Positions 15,093 through 21,673 of a stretch of 21,673 nt of DNA are shown piece by piece. Position numbers and translations under genes: made by a program. The stretch's first letter is position 1. Each line of letters begins with the position of its first letter. A model generated the notes under the pieces. It was not told the DNA's origin. It saw only the letters and a program-made list of their open reading frames with translations, and searched no databases. This DNA is from an uncultured Macromonas sp. GTDB lineage: Bacteria > Pseudomonadota > Gammaproteobacteria > Burkholderiales > Burkholderiaceae. The stretch spans positions 1 to 21,673 of the forward strand of contig CAMLOF010000017.1 of assembly GCA_946481585.1 (NCBI GenBank), given 5' to 3'.

Positions 15093-15927
15093 GCCGCTCC
15101 AGCTGCATCAGCAACTGCGCCGCCACGCTGGCCGCAATCACCTCGGGCTGCTTGCCCGCAATGCCAGGCAACCCGATCGGGCAAGTCACATGCTCCAGCG
15201 CCTGCGGTCCATGCCCGCGCGCCTCCAACCGGTGCCGGAAGGCCCCCCATTTGCTGCGGCTGCCAATGAGCCCCACGAATGGCAAATCACCGTACTTCGC
15301 CTGCCGCTGAAGACAGGCGTCCACGATGTCCAGGTCCTCCGCATGGCTGAAACTCATGATCAGCACCAGCGAACCCGGCGCCAGATCGGCCACCGCAGCC
15401 TGCACCGGGTCCGAGTGCTCGACCTCCACGTTGCCAGGCAACACCTGTGGAAACACCTCGTCACGGCTGTCAATCCAGCGCAATGCAAACGGCAAGGGGG
15501 CCAGTGCCGCCACAAGGGCCCGCCCCACATGTCCGCCACCGAACAGCGCCACCGGGTGACCGCTGGCACACAAGGCACCCCGCAAGGTGGCCACGTCAGC
15601 TGCGTCCACCCTCTGTGCCCGCAAATGCACCACACCGCCGCAGCACTGCCCCAGGCTGGGTCCCAAGGCAAACCGCCGCACTTCCTGCCAGCCTGGCTGT
15701 ACGCCCTGGCTCAATGCCTCTGCCGCCCAGTGCTGCGCCTGCCACTCCAGGTGCCCGCCGCCCACCGTGCCGGCCAGTTCACCACTGGCAAAAACCGCCA
15801 TCCAGGCGCCCACCTCGCGCGGCACCGACCCCTGGGTCGCCTCCACGCGCACCAGCACCGCAGGCTCCAATGCCAAACGTTCCAAAAAGTAAGACGCATC
15901 ACGCCCTGTAAAAATCGGCCGGGTCAT
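15082..15927 (-). CDS. xdhC: XdhC, xanthine dehydrogenase maturation factor
   Basis: The 281-aa protein has the XdhC/CoxF layout. The N-terminal XdhC/CoxI domain carries VEATQGSVPREVGAWM and GGGHLE, and a cysteine pair in GQCCGGVV (94-100). A Rossmann-like domain follows with ALFGGGHVGRALV (127-139) and FVGLIGSRSKWGAFRHRL (217-234). XdhC binds molybdenum cofactor, promotes its sulfuration and hands it to xanthine dehydrogenase. The ATG at 15927 follows GGGGC; a longer reading frame upstream would cover the divergent promoter. No xdhA or xdhB gene lies on either side within the window, so its client enzyme must be elsewhere. Its stop lies inside the end of the anti-sigma gene. Confidence 0.92.
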   Translation of the reverse strand: MTRPIFTGRDASYFLERLALEPAVLVRVEATQGSVPREVGAWMAVFASGELAGTVGGGHLEWQAQHWAAEALSQGVQPGWQEVRRFALGPSLGQCCGGVVHLRAQRVDAADVATLRGALCASGHPVALFGGGHVGRALVAALAPLPFALRWIDSRDEVFPQVLPGNVEVEHSDPVQAAVADLAPGSLVLIMSFSHAEDLDIVDACLQRQAKYGDLPFVGLIGSRSKWGAFRHRLEARGHGPQALEHVTCPIGLPGIAGKQPEVIAASVAAQLLMQLERLRA

Positions 15928-15949
15928 GCCCCAAGTATCCGGTGTTTGG

Positions 15950-15979
15950 TTGCACACTGGCTTCGCGAAAGCGCATAAA
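15950..15979 (+). promoter_or_regulatory. Candidate sigma-70 promoter for the 16021 lipoprotein gene
   Basis: TTGCAC (15950-15955) and CATAAA (15974-15979) are 18 bp apart in the 93-bp divergent gap between xdhC and the lipoprotein gene. The transcript would have a leader of about 35 nt. No comparably good promoter was found for xdhC in the other direction. Confidence 0.4.
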
Positions 15980-16020
15980 CTGCCGACGCAACAGCAAATA
16001 CCGCATCCAAGAGACAAGCC

Positions 16021-16572
16021 ATGAGCCACGCAACCCTGCCTCCCTCCAACTCCACCAAGTCAGCGGGGCGCAGCCGCAGTGTCTCGCTCGTCGCCGCGGG
16101 CGTGGCGGCTCTGCTGGCGTCGTGCGCCTCACCCCCACCTCCAGCCCCCACGCAGGGTCCCGCCCCTTCTCCCGCAACGCCGCCCGTTGCAGTGCCAGCG
16201 CCAGCTGAGCCGGCAGGCAAGATCTCCATGGCTGCCTCAGCCAAGGAATACCGGCGCGACGCTGCCGCCCACCTGTACGAACTCAACCGTAACCGCATCT
16301 TCAAAGGCAAGATGCCGCCTTTGCTGCAAGCCGTTGGCGTCATGCAGGTGGAGCTGGACGCTCGCGGCAACGTGCGCCGCATTGACTGGATGCGCGCGCC
16401 CCGGCACGTGCCAGCCGTCATGGCCGAAATCGAGCGCACGGTGCGTGCTGCATCTCCCTTCCCCGCGCCGCGGCGCATGGGCGGCGTGGTCTACACCGAC
16501 ACCTGGCTGTGGGACAAGAGCGGTCTCTTCCAGTTGGACACCCTCACTGAAGGGCAACGCTCGCAGCTTTGA
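16021..16572 (+). CDS. Lipoprotein with TonB-C-like domain
   Basis: The 183-aa product has a signal peptide ending in the lipobox LASC (Cys35). A Pro/Ala-rich linker follows (about 38-66), and then a domain of about 110 residues. The segment VGVMQVELDARGNVRRIDWM followed by AEIERTVRAASPFPAP resembles the beta-alpha core of the TonB C-terminal domain, where an SPFPPP-like motif is common. No transmembrane helix beyond the signal is seen, so it is probably an envelope-anchored protein with a TonB-C-like fold rather than a true energy transducer. It is a single gene between xdhC (divergent) and the glutathione S-transferase (117 nt downstream). Precise role unknown. Confidence 0.82.
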   Translation: MSHATLPPSNSTKSAGRSRSVSLVAAGVAALLASCASPPPPAPTQGPAPSPATPPVAVPAPAEPAGKISMAASAKEYRRDAAAHLYELNRNRIFKGKMPPLLQAVGVMQVELDARGNVRRIDWMRAPRHVPAVMAEIERTVRAASPFPAPRRMGGVVYTDTWLWDKSGLFQLDTLTEGQRSQL

Positions 16573-16679
16573 GCCTACGGCCCGGCGCAGAAGCGGGCTC
16601 TCCAGCCCTGCAACTTGACGCCCAGTCGACAGCCTCCATGCCCTTATTGCGGCAAGATGCGCGCCTGACCACGCGTTAC

Positions 16680-16684
16680 GGAGG
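16680..16684 (+). promoter_or_regulatory. Ribosome-binding site of the glutathione S-transferase gene
   Basis: GGAGG at 16680-16684 lies five bases before the ATG at 16690 and fixes that start. The rest of the 117-bp gap contains TTGACG (16615-16620) but no -10 box at a proper distance. Confidence 0.75.
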
Positions 16685-16689
16685 CATCC

Positions 16690-17337
16690 ATGCTCAAACT
16701 TTGCGGCTTTTCTGCCAGCAACTACTACAGCAAAGTCAAGCTAGCACTGCTTGAAAAAGGCATCCCCTTTGAAGAGTCCCTTTGCTGGCTCGGAGAGACC
16801 GACCTCGACAGCACCCCCTTGGGCAAAGTGCCCTATCTGCAGACGCCCCAGGGCTCGCTGTGCGAGTCGGCTGTCATCGTCGAGTACCTGGAGGATGCCT
16901 ACCCATCTGCTGCCGCGTTGCTTCCCAACGACCCTTTCCAGCGAGCAAAGGTGCGCGAAATCAACACCTTCCTCGAACTGCACCTGGAACTTGAAGCGCG
17001 CAAGCTTTACCCCCAGGCCTTCTTCGGCGGGCAGGTGAGCGAAGGCGTTAAGCAGAAAGTGGCCGAGCAGCTGGAAAAAAACGTGGCCGCATTTTCCAAG
17101 CTGGTGCGTTTTTCACCATTCGTGGCAGGTAGCGAATTCACGCTCGCAGACTGTGCCGCCATCACACACCTCCCCTTGGTATCCAGCGCCACCAAACTCG
17201 TTCTCGGGCGCGACTTCCTGGCAGACCTGCCGGTGCGCGACTACCTCAAGCGCATGGCCGAAAGGCCCCACGTGCAAACCATCAATGCTGACCGCAAGGC
17301 CAACACCGAGCAGCTGATCGCCCGCTACAAACGCTGA
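16690..17337 (+). CDS. Glutathione S-transferase
   Basis: The 215-aa cytosolic protein has the N-terminal thioredoxin-like domain (1-77), with SASNYYSKVKLALLEKGIPF, the cis-proline motif GKVPYLQT, and the glutathione-contacting CESAVIVEYLED (58-69). The helical C-terminal domain follows, with the N-capping motif FTLADCAAITHLPL. Such enzymes conjugate glutathione to electrophiles or reduce disulfides; the subfamily and substrate cannot be assigned. The helix-1 residues SASNYYS suggest a Ser or Tyr catalytic residue rather than Cys. Convergent with the DUF2889 gene 15 nt downstream. Confidence 0.94.
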   Translation: MLKLCGFSASNYYSKVKLALLEKGIPFEESLCWLGETDLDSTPLGKVPYLQTPQGSLCESAVIVEYLEDAYPSAAALLPNDPFQRAKVREINTFLELHLELEARKLYPQAFFGGQVSEGVKQKVAEQLEKNVAAFSKLVRFSPFVAGSEFTLADCAAITHLPLVSSATKLVLGRDFLADLPVRDYLKRMAERPHVQTINADRKANTEQLIARYKR

Positions 17338-17344
17338 AACACCC

Positions 17345-17365
17345 AGCCATCTCAGGCAGATGGCT
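17345..17365. terminator. Hairpin between convergent genes, possible bidirectional terminator
   Basis: A perfect 8-bp inverted repeat, AGCCATCT / AGATGGCT with a 5-nt loop, lies just after the glutathione S-transferase stop and across the stop of the convergent DUF2889 gene. Neither side has a good T-tract, so it may be a weak or Rho-assisted terminator. Confidence 0.4.
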
Positions 17366-17912
17366 TGGCTGGCGGCTGCCAGCGGAAAAACATCGGGTAG
17401 ACACGTTCCACCACGGGGCTGTTGAAGTCCCAGGTGAGGCACTTGCCGAGGTGAGCGGGCGGTTTGTCTTGTGAAGGCACGGCAAACGCCACCTCGGCCA
17501 TGGTCTGGAAGGCCGCCGTGGCCATGTTGTAGAGCAACTCGCGCAAATGGGTGCACCCTTGCACGCCACCCAGGTTGCGCTCAATGGCCTGGCGCCACCC
17601 ACCTCCCATGCGGCTGCCAATCATGCGCCTCATCGGCTCAGCCGTCTGAATGCAAGGCTCATGGGGCGTGCTGTCCATGGCAACCTGTATGTCCTGCACC
17701 ACCATGTGGTTGTCCAGCGTGACCCGTATGCACATATGGTGCACCGCTTCACCAGGAGCCCACTCCCCCTCGCCTTTGATCTCAAAAGCGTGAGGTTTGC
17801 TGTCGTGCAACTCCCCTTCAATGTCCCACAGGCCATCCTCGCGCAGGAAGCCTCGGTACTCCACGCGGCGGGTATGCATGTGCTTGCGCGAAACAGGTGT
17901 GGGCAGTGGCAA
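17352..17912 (-). CDS. DUF2889 domain protein (TTG start)
   Basis: The 186-aa product matches the DUF2889 family. The N-terminal stretch HTRRVEYRGFLREDGLWDIE leads into EGELHDSKPHAF, and then HHMCIRVTLDNHMVVQDI, LGGVQGCTHLRELL and the C-terminal CLTWDFNSPVVERVYP. Function unknown; no signal peptide or membrane helix. No ATG fits: the frame stays open to 17990, but the first ATG inside the conserved part would cut the family-typical PLPTPVSRKH. The TTG at 17912 gives that N-terminus and is preceded by GAGG seven bases upstream. A longer start (GTT/GTG region or the ATG at 17990) cannot be excluded. Divergent from the MASE3 protein gene. Confidence 0.82.
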   Translation of the reverse strand: MPLPTPVSRKHMHTRRVEYRGFLREDGLWDIEGELHDSKPHAFEIKGEGEWAPGEAVHHMCIRVTLDNHMVVQDIQVAMDSTPHEPCIQTAEPMRRMIGSRMGGGWRQAIERNLGGVQGCTHLRELLYNMATAAFQTMAEVAFAVPSQDKPPAHLGKCLTWDFNSPVVERVYPMFFRWQPPAKPSA

Positions 17913-18070
17913 TTCGGAACCTCGGTTGATGTAAACGATTTCGGGTAAACCCTGTATTTTTGCAAAACTCGACTGTGACCGCTGTCGCAAAGGCTGCCTG
18001 GCTTTATCACACCCTACTTATACGCCCCCTATACTCCGTACGGTTCACCAAGCATTCCCCCAGCCAAACC
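17913..18070. promoter_or_regulatory. Divergent intergenic region between DUF2889 and the GGDEF-EAL gene
   Basis: This 158-bp gap is more AT-rich than its surroundings. On the plus strand TATACT (18030-18035) is a good -10 hexamer for the GGDEF-EAL gene, but no -35 box lies at the normal distance. GAGG for the DUF2889 TTG start lies at its left end on the minus strand. Confidence 0.3.
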
Positions 18071-20623
18071 ATGCAGAACGTGCTGCCTCTTGCCTCGCCT
18101 GTCGTCAGCGAACGCGGACGACAACAAGCCAACACCTGGGTGGTGGCGATGCTGCTGCTGAGCATTCCGCTGTGGACCGGCACGCTGGCGCTGGACCTGC
18201 CCGCTTCCTACTTCCTGCCTTTGCACACCACCTTGGAATTCGGCTCCATCGTGGTCGCGCTGCTCGGCTTCGGCATTGCATGGCACGCCCGCGCAGCAGA
18301 CCGCCCCGGCAACATCGTGCTGCTCGGTGCCGTGCTGCTGGGCACTGGCCTCATCGATTACGCACACACGCTTTCCTACGACGGCATGCCTCATCTGGTC
18401 ACGGGGTCCGGCGCGCAGAAGGCCATCAACTTCTGGCTTGCGGCCCGCATACTCGCGGCCATCGGCCTGCTGATCGTGGCGCTGCGGCCCTGGTATCCCC
18501 TGCGAAATGTACATGCACGCTTTGCCATCTTGGGCGGAGTCCTCAGTTACGTGGTGATCGTGAGTTGGGTGGGATTCTTTCGGCCGCATTGGGTGCCGGA
18601 GTTCTTCGTGCCCGGACAAGGCCTCACCCCGCTCAAACTGGGTATCGAATACGCCTTGGTCGGCACCTACGGGCTGGCGGCTCTTCTGTTTTACAGGCAA
18701 TCGTCCCAGGCACGCGCCTACAGCACGGTCGATCTCTATGCGGCTGCGGCCATTGCCGCCATGTCAGAGCTGTACTTCACCAAATACGGGCGCGTCACCG
18801 ATCTCGTCAACGCCACCGGCCACATCTACAAGATCGTCAGCTATTACTTCATCTACCGCGCCGTATTCGTCGACAGCGTGCGCTCACCTTTTGCGGCACT
18901 GCAACTCGCATTGGGCCGGGAAAAAATCCGCGCTGCGGAACAGCACGCCTTCGTGCGCACGCTGGACCTGCTGGAAGAAGCGGTGCTGGAGCTGGATGCT
19001 CAAGGTCGCATCCTGAACGCCAACAACGGTTGGTGGCGTCTGATGGGCCTGCCAGCCAACGCTTCGTCCAATCTGGTGGGCTACATGCACGAGGAGGACC
19101 GTGAAGGCTTCGCTCGCCACCTGCAAGACCTTACCTCCGGTCGCAAGGACGAATTCAAGGGCCGGTTCCGGCTGCAAGTCGAAAACCGCGCAGCCCAGTG
19201 GATCGAATGCCGCTTCGTGGTGGAAAGGGACGAGGACGGTCAAGGCCGTGGCATCCGTGGCGTCCTGCGTGACATCACCAAAAGCTATCTTCAGGAACGC
19301 CACATCACCCACATGGCGTTGCATGACGCACTCACAGGCCTGCCCAACCGCGTGCTGCTGGAAGATCGGCTTAAACAGGCGGTCCAGCAAGCCAGTCGTG
19401 CCGGGCAGCATGTGGGGGTTTGCTTCATCGATCTGGACCACTTCAAGAACATCAACGACGCCTACGGCCACAAGACAGGCGACGCCTACCTTCTGGCCCT
19501 GGCCCAGGTTCTCAGGGGCAGCCTGCGAGAAGTCGATACGCTGGCACGCTGGGGGGGTGACGAGTTCGTGGTTCTGCTGCCCGGCCTCAGCTCGATGGAC
19601 GACGCACGCCACGTCGCGCGCAAGATGATCGAAGCCATGCGCCAGACGATCATGCTGGACGACCTCGCCATCAACGCCACGTTCAGCATGGGCATCGCCA
19701 TCTACCCCGAAGATGACACCAACGGCGACGTCGATCACCTGCTGGCCCAGGCCGACCGCGCCATGTTCTACGCCAAGTCACAAGGCCGCAACAACTTCCA
19801 GCTGTTCTCCGACATGTCCAGCAAAGGCCTGGGCAAGAAGGAGCTGTACATACAAAACCGCCTCGCACAGGCCGTGCGTGAGAACCGCATCACCGTCTGG
19901 TTCCAACCCCTGGTTTCCGCTCGCCGCGACGCGCAGGGCCGTCAGCGTCTGGTCGGCATGGAAGCGCTGGCACGCTGGCACGACCCCGACCTCGGCTGGA
20001 TTTCTCCTGGCAGCTTCATACCCATGGCCGAGAACCTGGGACTCATTGGCGAACTCGGCCAGAGCGTACAGCGCCAGGCGTTCGCCCAGTTCCAACAATG
20101 GCGCAAAACCCACCCCGACCTCACCCTGTCCATCAACATCTCCAAGCGCCAGCTGTTCGCATCGGACTTTGTTGACACCATGATGAGGGATCTTGCCGAG
20201 CACGGCCTGCACCCCGATGCCCTGGTGCTGGAAATCACCGAATCCGTTGCCTTGATGGATGTGGAGTTCGCCGAAGAACGGCTGCGCCAACTGGCACAAG
20301 CGGGCTTCACCCTGGCACTGGACGATTTTGGAACGGGCTACGCATCCCTCTCGCAGCTGCACGAACTCCCCATCGGCGAACTCAAGATCGACATCTCCTT
20401 CGTGCGGCGCGTCCACACCCCTGAAGGATTGCGGCTGGTGCAAGGCATTGTCAGCCTGGCCAAGGCACTGAGGCTGCGCACGGTGGCCGAGGGTGTGGAA
20501 GACGATGGCACATCCATGCTGCTGAGCGAACTTGGCGTTGACGTTTTGCAGGGTTATCACTTCGGGCGCCCCTGCCCCGCCGAAGAAATCGTCAAGACCC
20601 CACTGTTCGACTCAGTGGCTTGA
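18071..20623 (+). CDS. MASE3-PAS-GGDEF-EAL cyclic di-GMP turnover protein
   Basis: The 850-aa inner-membrane protein has an N-terminal MASE3 sensor with several transmembrane helices (about 22-265; LIDYAHTLSYDGMPH at 94-108 is typical). A PAS domain (about 290-405) follows, then GGDEF (about 415-580) and EAL (about 592-845). The cyclase site is intact (FIDLDHF 452-458, GGDEF 495-499), with an I-site RxxD (R486 to D489). The phosphodiesterase residues are also present: EAL 631-633, NISKRQ, EITES, LDDFGTGY, LKID, AEGVE and QGYHFG. It may therefore make or break cyclic di-GMP, with balance set by the sensors. I chose the ATG at 18071 because MASE3 starts soon after it; the longer frame from 17960 would cover the promoter region and has no family support. 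A c-di-GMP riboswitch lies directly downstream. Confidence 0.95.
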   Translation: MQNVLPLASPVVSERGRQQANTWVVAMLLLSIPLWTGTLALDLPASYFLPLHTTLEFGSIVVALLGFGIAWHARAADRPGNIVLLGAVLLGTGLIDYAHTLSYDGMPHLVTGSGAQKAINFWLAARILAAIGLLIVALRPWYPLRNVHARFAILGGVLSYVVIVSWVGFFRPHWVPEFFVPGQGLTPLKLGIEYALVGTYGLAALLFYRQSSQARAYSTVDLYAAAAIAAMSELYFTKYGRVTDLVNATGHIYKIVSYYFIYRAVFVDSVRSPFAALQLALGREKIRAAEQHAFVRTLDLLEEAVLELDAQGRILNANNGWWRLMGLPANASSNLVGYMHEEDREGFARHLQDLTSGRKDEFKGRFRLQVENRAAQWIECRFVVERDEDGQGRGIRGVLRDITKSYLQERHITHMALHDALTGLPNRVLLEDRLKQAVQQASRAGQHVGVCFIDLDHFKNINDAYGHKTGDAYLLALAQVLRGSLREVDTLARWGGDEFVVLLPGLSSMDDARHVARKMIEAMRQTIMLDDLAINATFSMGIAIYPEDDTNGDVDHLLAQADRAMFYAKSQGRNNFQLFSDMSSKGLGKKELYIQNRLAQAVRENRITVWFQPLVSARRDAQGRQRLVGMEALARWHDPDLGWISPGSFIPMAENLGLIGELGQSVQRQAFAQFQQWRKTHPDLTLSINISKRQLFASDFVDTMMRDLAEHGLHPDALVLEITESVALMDVEFAEERLRQLAQAGFTLALDDFGTGYASLSQLHELPIGELKIDISFVRRVHTPEGLRLVQGIVSLAKALRLRTVAEGVEDDGTSMLLSELGVDVLQGYHFGRPCPAEEIVKTPLFDSVA

Positions 20624-20646
20624 TCCACCCGATTACCCCCAAACAA

Positions 20647-20698
20647 GTCACAGGTGTTTTCCCGCACATACCCAACACGGTATGTAAAAATCTGTGAC
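20647..20698. repeat. Nested inverted repeats after the GGDEF-EAL gene
   Basis: GTCACAG (20647-20653) pairs with CTGTGAC (20692-20698), and inside it ACATACC (20666-20672) pairs with GGTATGT (20679-20685) across a 6-nt loop. Both 7-bp arms are perfect. No T-run follows on the plus strand, so it is not a standard terminator. It could be an operator dyad, a Rho-associated structure, or part of the riboswitch leader, because CTGTGAC can also pair with GTCACAG at 20800-20806. Confidence 0.5.
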
Positions 20699-20710
20699 AA
20701 TTGCCCACTA

Positions 20711-20800
20711 AACATAGGCACACTCGCGCGAAAGGCGAGGTCGCAAAGCCTCCGGTCTAACGTTCTCCAAGGGGAACCATGACAGCGGGGTTGCCTTCGG
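20711..20800 (+). ncRNA. Class I cyclic di-GMP riboswitch aptamer (GEMM-I)
   Basis: The order of conserved elements matches GEMM-I. GGC (20717-20719) pairs with GCC (20748-20750) around an ACA/UCGCAAA internal loop. A helix CUCGC/GCGAG is capped by a GAAA tetraloop (20730-20733). Then come GCAAAGCC (20743-20750), CCGGUCUAAC with the CUAA half of the 11-nt tetraloop receptor (20757-20760), a helix GUUCUC/GGGAAC, the AUG half of the receptor, and GACAGCGGGGUUGCC (20781-20795). The ligand-contacting G and A of the Vc2 structure are present (about 20717 and 20745). It binds c-di-GMP in the 5' leader of the chemoreceptor gene. Homology is judged from memory of the consensus. Confidence 0.93.
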
Positions 20801-20837
20801 TCACAGGCATTTCTCCCTTCAGAAAACAGCCTGCCGA
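20797..20837 (+). promoter_or_regulatory. Expression-platform hairpin after the aptamer
   Basis: UCGG (20797-20800) and CAGGC (20804-20808) pair with GCCUG (20829-20833) and CCGA (20834-20837), giving nine base pairs with a 3-nt bulge. It overlaps GUCACAG (20800-20806), which could instead close the aptamer by pairing with CUGUGAC (20692-20698). The two states are mutually exclusive and may form the switch; this is inference. Confidence 0.45.
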
Positions 20838-20843
20838 TGTCGC

Positions 20844-20880
20844 AATGGAAGACCATCAAAGTCTCATATCTTCCATTTTT
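20844..20880 (+). terminator. Rho-independent terminator in the riboswitch leader
   Basis: A perfect 9-bp stem, AATGGAAGA (20844-20852) / TCTTCCATT (20869-20877), with a 16-nt loop is followed by a T-tract to 20880. It lies between the aptamer and the chemoreceptor start, where a riboswitch-controlled attenuator would be expected. Confidence 0.75.
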
Positions 20881-20895
20881 GCCACCTCAATACTC

Positions 20896-20943
20896 GTCCG
20901 GGTGACTTCTCGCCCCTCAAGGGCTTGTCTGCTCTTCCCGGAC
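20896..20943 (+). promoter_or_regulatory. Hairpin masking the chemoreceptor translation start
   Basis: GTCCGGG (20896-20902) pairs perfectly with CCCGGAC (20937-20943), which ends one base before the ATG at 20945. The loop contains a smaller GCCC/GGGC hairpin (20912-20915/20921-20924). The only ribosome-binding candidate (CGGA) lies inside the right arm, so the structure may limit translation. Control by c-di-GMP is possible but not shown. Confidence 0.5.
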
Positions 20944-20944
20944 C

Positions 20945-21673
20945 ATGCAAAACCTCAAAATTTCCACCAGGCTCCAGCTTGGCTTCGCTGCTGTCATCGC
21001 GCTCTTTCTGCTGCTGGCGGGTGTCACCGCGTGGCGCGTCGAACAAGTTTCGCGAGCGTCTGAACGGATGGCGCTGTCATCAGAGCTGCTGCAACTGGCG
21101 GGTCAATGGCAGGGCGACGTGCGGCAAAACTCGGCCCGCTCCCTTGCCGTAGGCTACTCAGAAGGCGGCGCCATGCTGGACTTCTTCAAGGAATCCATGG
21201 CCGCCACATCGCGTGGCACCACGGAGACTCAGAAGACTTTCCTGGCCAAAGTGCAGGACGCCGACTCGCGGCGTCGCGCCGAAAACGTTGGCGAAGTCCG
21301 CAAGACCTGGCTTGCCACACGCGATCGCGTCAATGAACTCAAGACCGCTGGCGACGGCGATGGCGCCCGCGCCCTGGTGCAAAGCCAGTTTGTGCCGGTC
21401 ACCGACGCCTACATCCGCGCAACCCAGGAACTCGTGGACGGCGAAGTGGCACAGGTTCGCGCCGCTCACGCACAGGTTGAAGACATGTTCCGGCAGCTCT
21501 ATGTGATCGGAGCCATCCTAGCTGCCGTTACGGTGGCGATTGCGGCACTGGTCAGCTGGCGGCTGTCGCGCGGCATTGCAAAAGGTGTTGACGCCGCCCG
21601 CCAAACCGCCCAACGCATCGGCAACGGGGATCTGAGCGAGACCGTCGTCGTCACGGGCAAGGATGAAATCGGT
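20945..21673 (+). CDS. Methyl-accepting chemotaxis protein, N-terminal part (cut by window edge)
   Basis: From the ATG at 20945 the frame runs open to the window end (243 codons). The protein starts MQNLKISTRLQLGF, a very common chemoreceptor N-terminus. It has a first transmembrane helix at about 11-31 and a periplasmic helical ligand-binding domain of about 150 residues. A second transmembrane helix at about 185-205 (LYVIGAILAAVTVAIAALVS) leads into a HAMP domain (IGNGDLSETVVVTGKDEIG at the edge). The methylation and signalling regions lie off the window. The periplasmic domain looks like a four-helix bundle; its ligand is unknown. It is the only gene directly downstream of the c-di-GMP riboswitch, so its expression is probably set by c-di-GMP. 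Confidence 0.9.
   Translation, partial: MQNLKISTRLQLGFAAVIALFLLLAGVTAWRVEQVSRASERMALSSELLQLAGQWQGDVRQNSARSLAVGYSEGGAMLDFFKESMAATSRGTTETQKTFLAKVQDADSRRRAENVGEVRKTWLATRDRVNELKTAGDGDGARALVQSQFVPVTDAYIRATQELVDGEVAQVRAAHAQVEDMFRQLYVIGAILAAVTVAIAALVSWRLSRGIAKGVDAARQTAQRIGNGDLSETVVVTGKDEIG

Noticed and set aside
16615..16649. TTGACG with a possible TTATTG -10 upstream of the glutathione S-transferase gene.
   Set aside because: The spacing of about 23 bp is too long for a normal sigma-70 promoter.
20779..21063. A 94-codon plus-strand frame starting within the leader of the chemoreceptor.
   Set aside because: Its ATG lies inside the conserved riboswitch core, it crosses the terminator, and it overlaps the chemoreceptor gene in another frame.

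Overview
The window is dense, GC-rich, intron-free bacterial DNA. Proteins such as the TorF-type porin, XdhC, MpaB-type oxygenase and DUF2889, together with the codon use, fit a betaproteobacterium of the Burkholderiales, most likely Comamonadaceae. This placement is inferred from sequence style and family recall, not from a search. No tRNA, rRNA, insertion sequence, prophage or CRISPR was seen. The window starts inside one gene (kinase) and ends inside another (chemoreceptor).

Bases 1-7396 (minus strand) look like one catabolic operon. In transcription order it encodes an AraC/EutR-like regulator, an NAD(P)-dependent aldehyde dehydrogenase, an omega-aminotransferase, a Tm-1-like (UPF0261) protein, a class III PLP enzyme of the AGXT2L phospho-lyase type, and an APH-fold small-molecule kinase cut by the window edge. 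Gaps are 66, 19 and 27 nt, with 4-nt and 1-nt overlaps. The kinase, phospho-lyase and aldehyde dehydrogenase together suggest a pathway in which a vicinal amino alcohol is phosphorylated, loses phosphate and ammonia to give an aldehyde, and is oxidised to an acid. Candidate substrates are ethanolamine, 1-aminopropan-2-ol, hydroxylysine and perhaps 2-hydroxyputrescine. A divergently transcribed TorF-type outer-membrane protein follows at 7591-8259.

Bases 8426-13261 (plus strand) form a compact operon: a receiver-TPR protein whose phospho-acceptor Asp is replaced by Glu, an MpaB/DUF2236 haem oxygenase-like protein, and a 7TM-DISM diguanylate cyclase. Next comes a COG4315 lipoprotein, an ECF sigma factor and a one-TM anti-sigma factor (13349-15092). 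The last of these runs into a convergent xdhC with an 11-nt 3' overlap. A TonB-C-like lipoprotein, a glutathione S-transferase and a convergent DUF2889 gene (probable TTG start) follow.

Bases 18071-21673 hold a MASE3-PAS-GGDEF-EAL protein with both catalytic sites intact. A 321-bp leader follows it, and then the 5' part of a methyl-accepting chemotaxis protein. The leader contains a well-conserved class I cyclic di-GMP riboswitch (GEMM-I), a Rho-independent terminator, and a hairpin ending one base before the chemoreceptor start codon. A c-di-GMP-metabolising enzyme therefore lies directly upstream of a c-di-GMP-sensing RNA that probably controls a chemoreceptor. This leader and the amino-alcohol operon are the two most interesting parts of the window.
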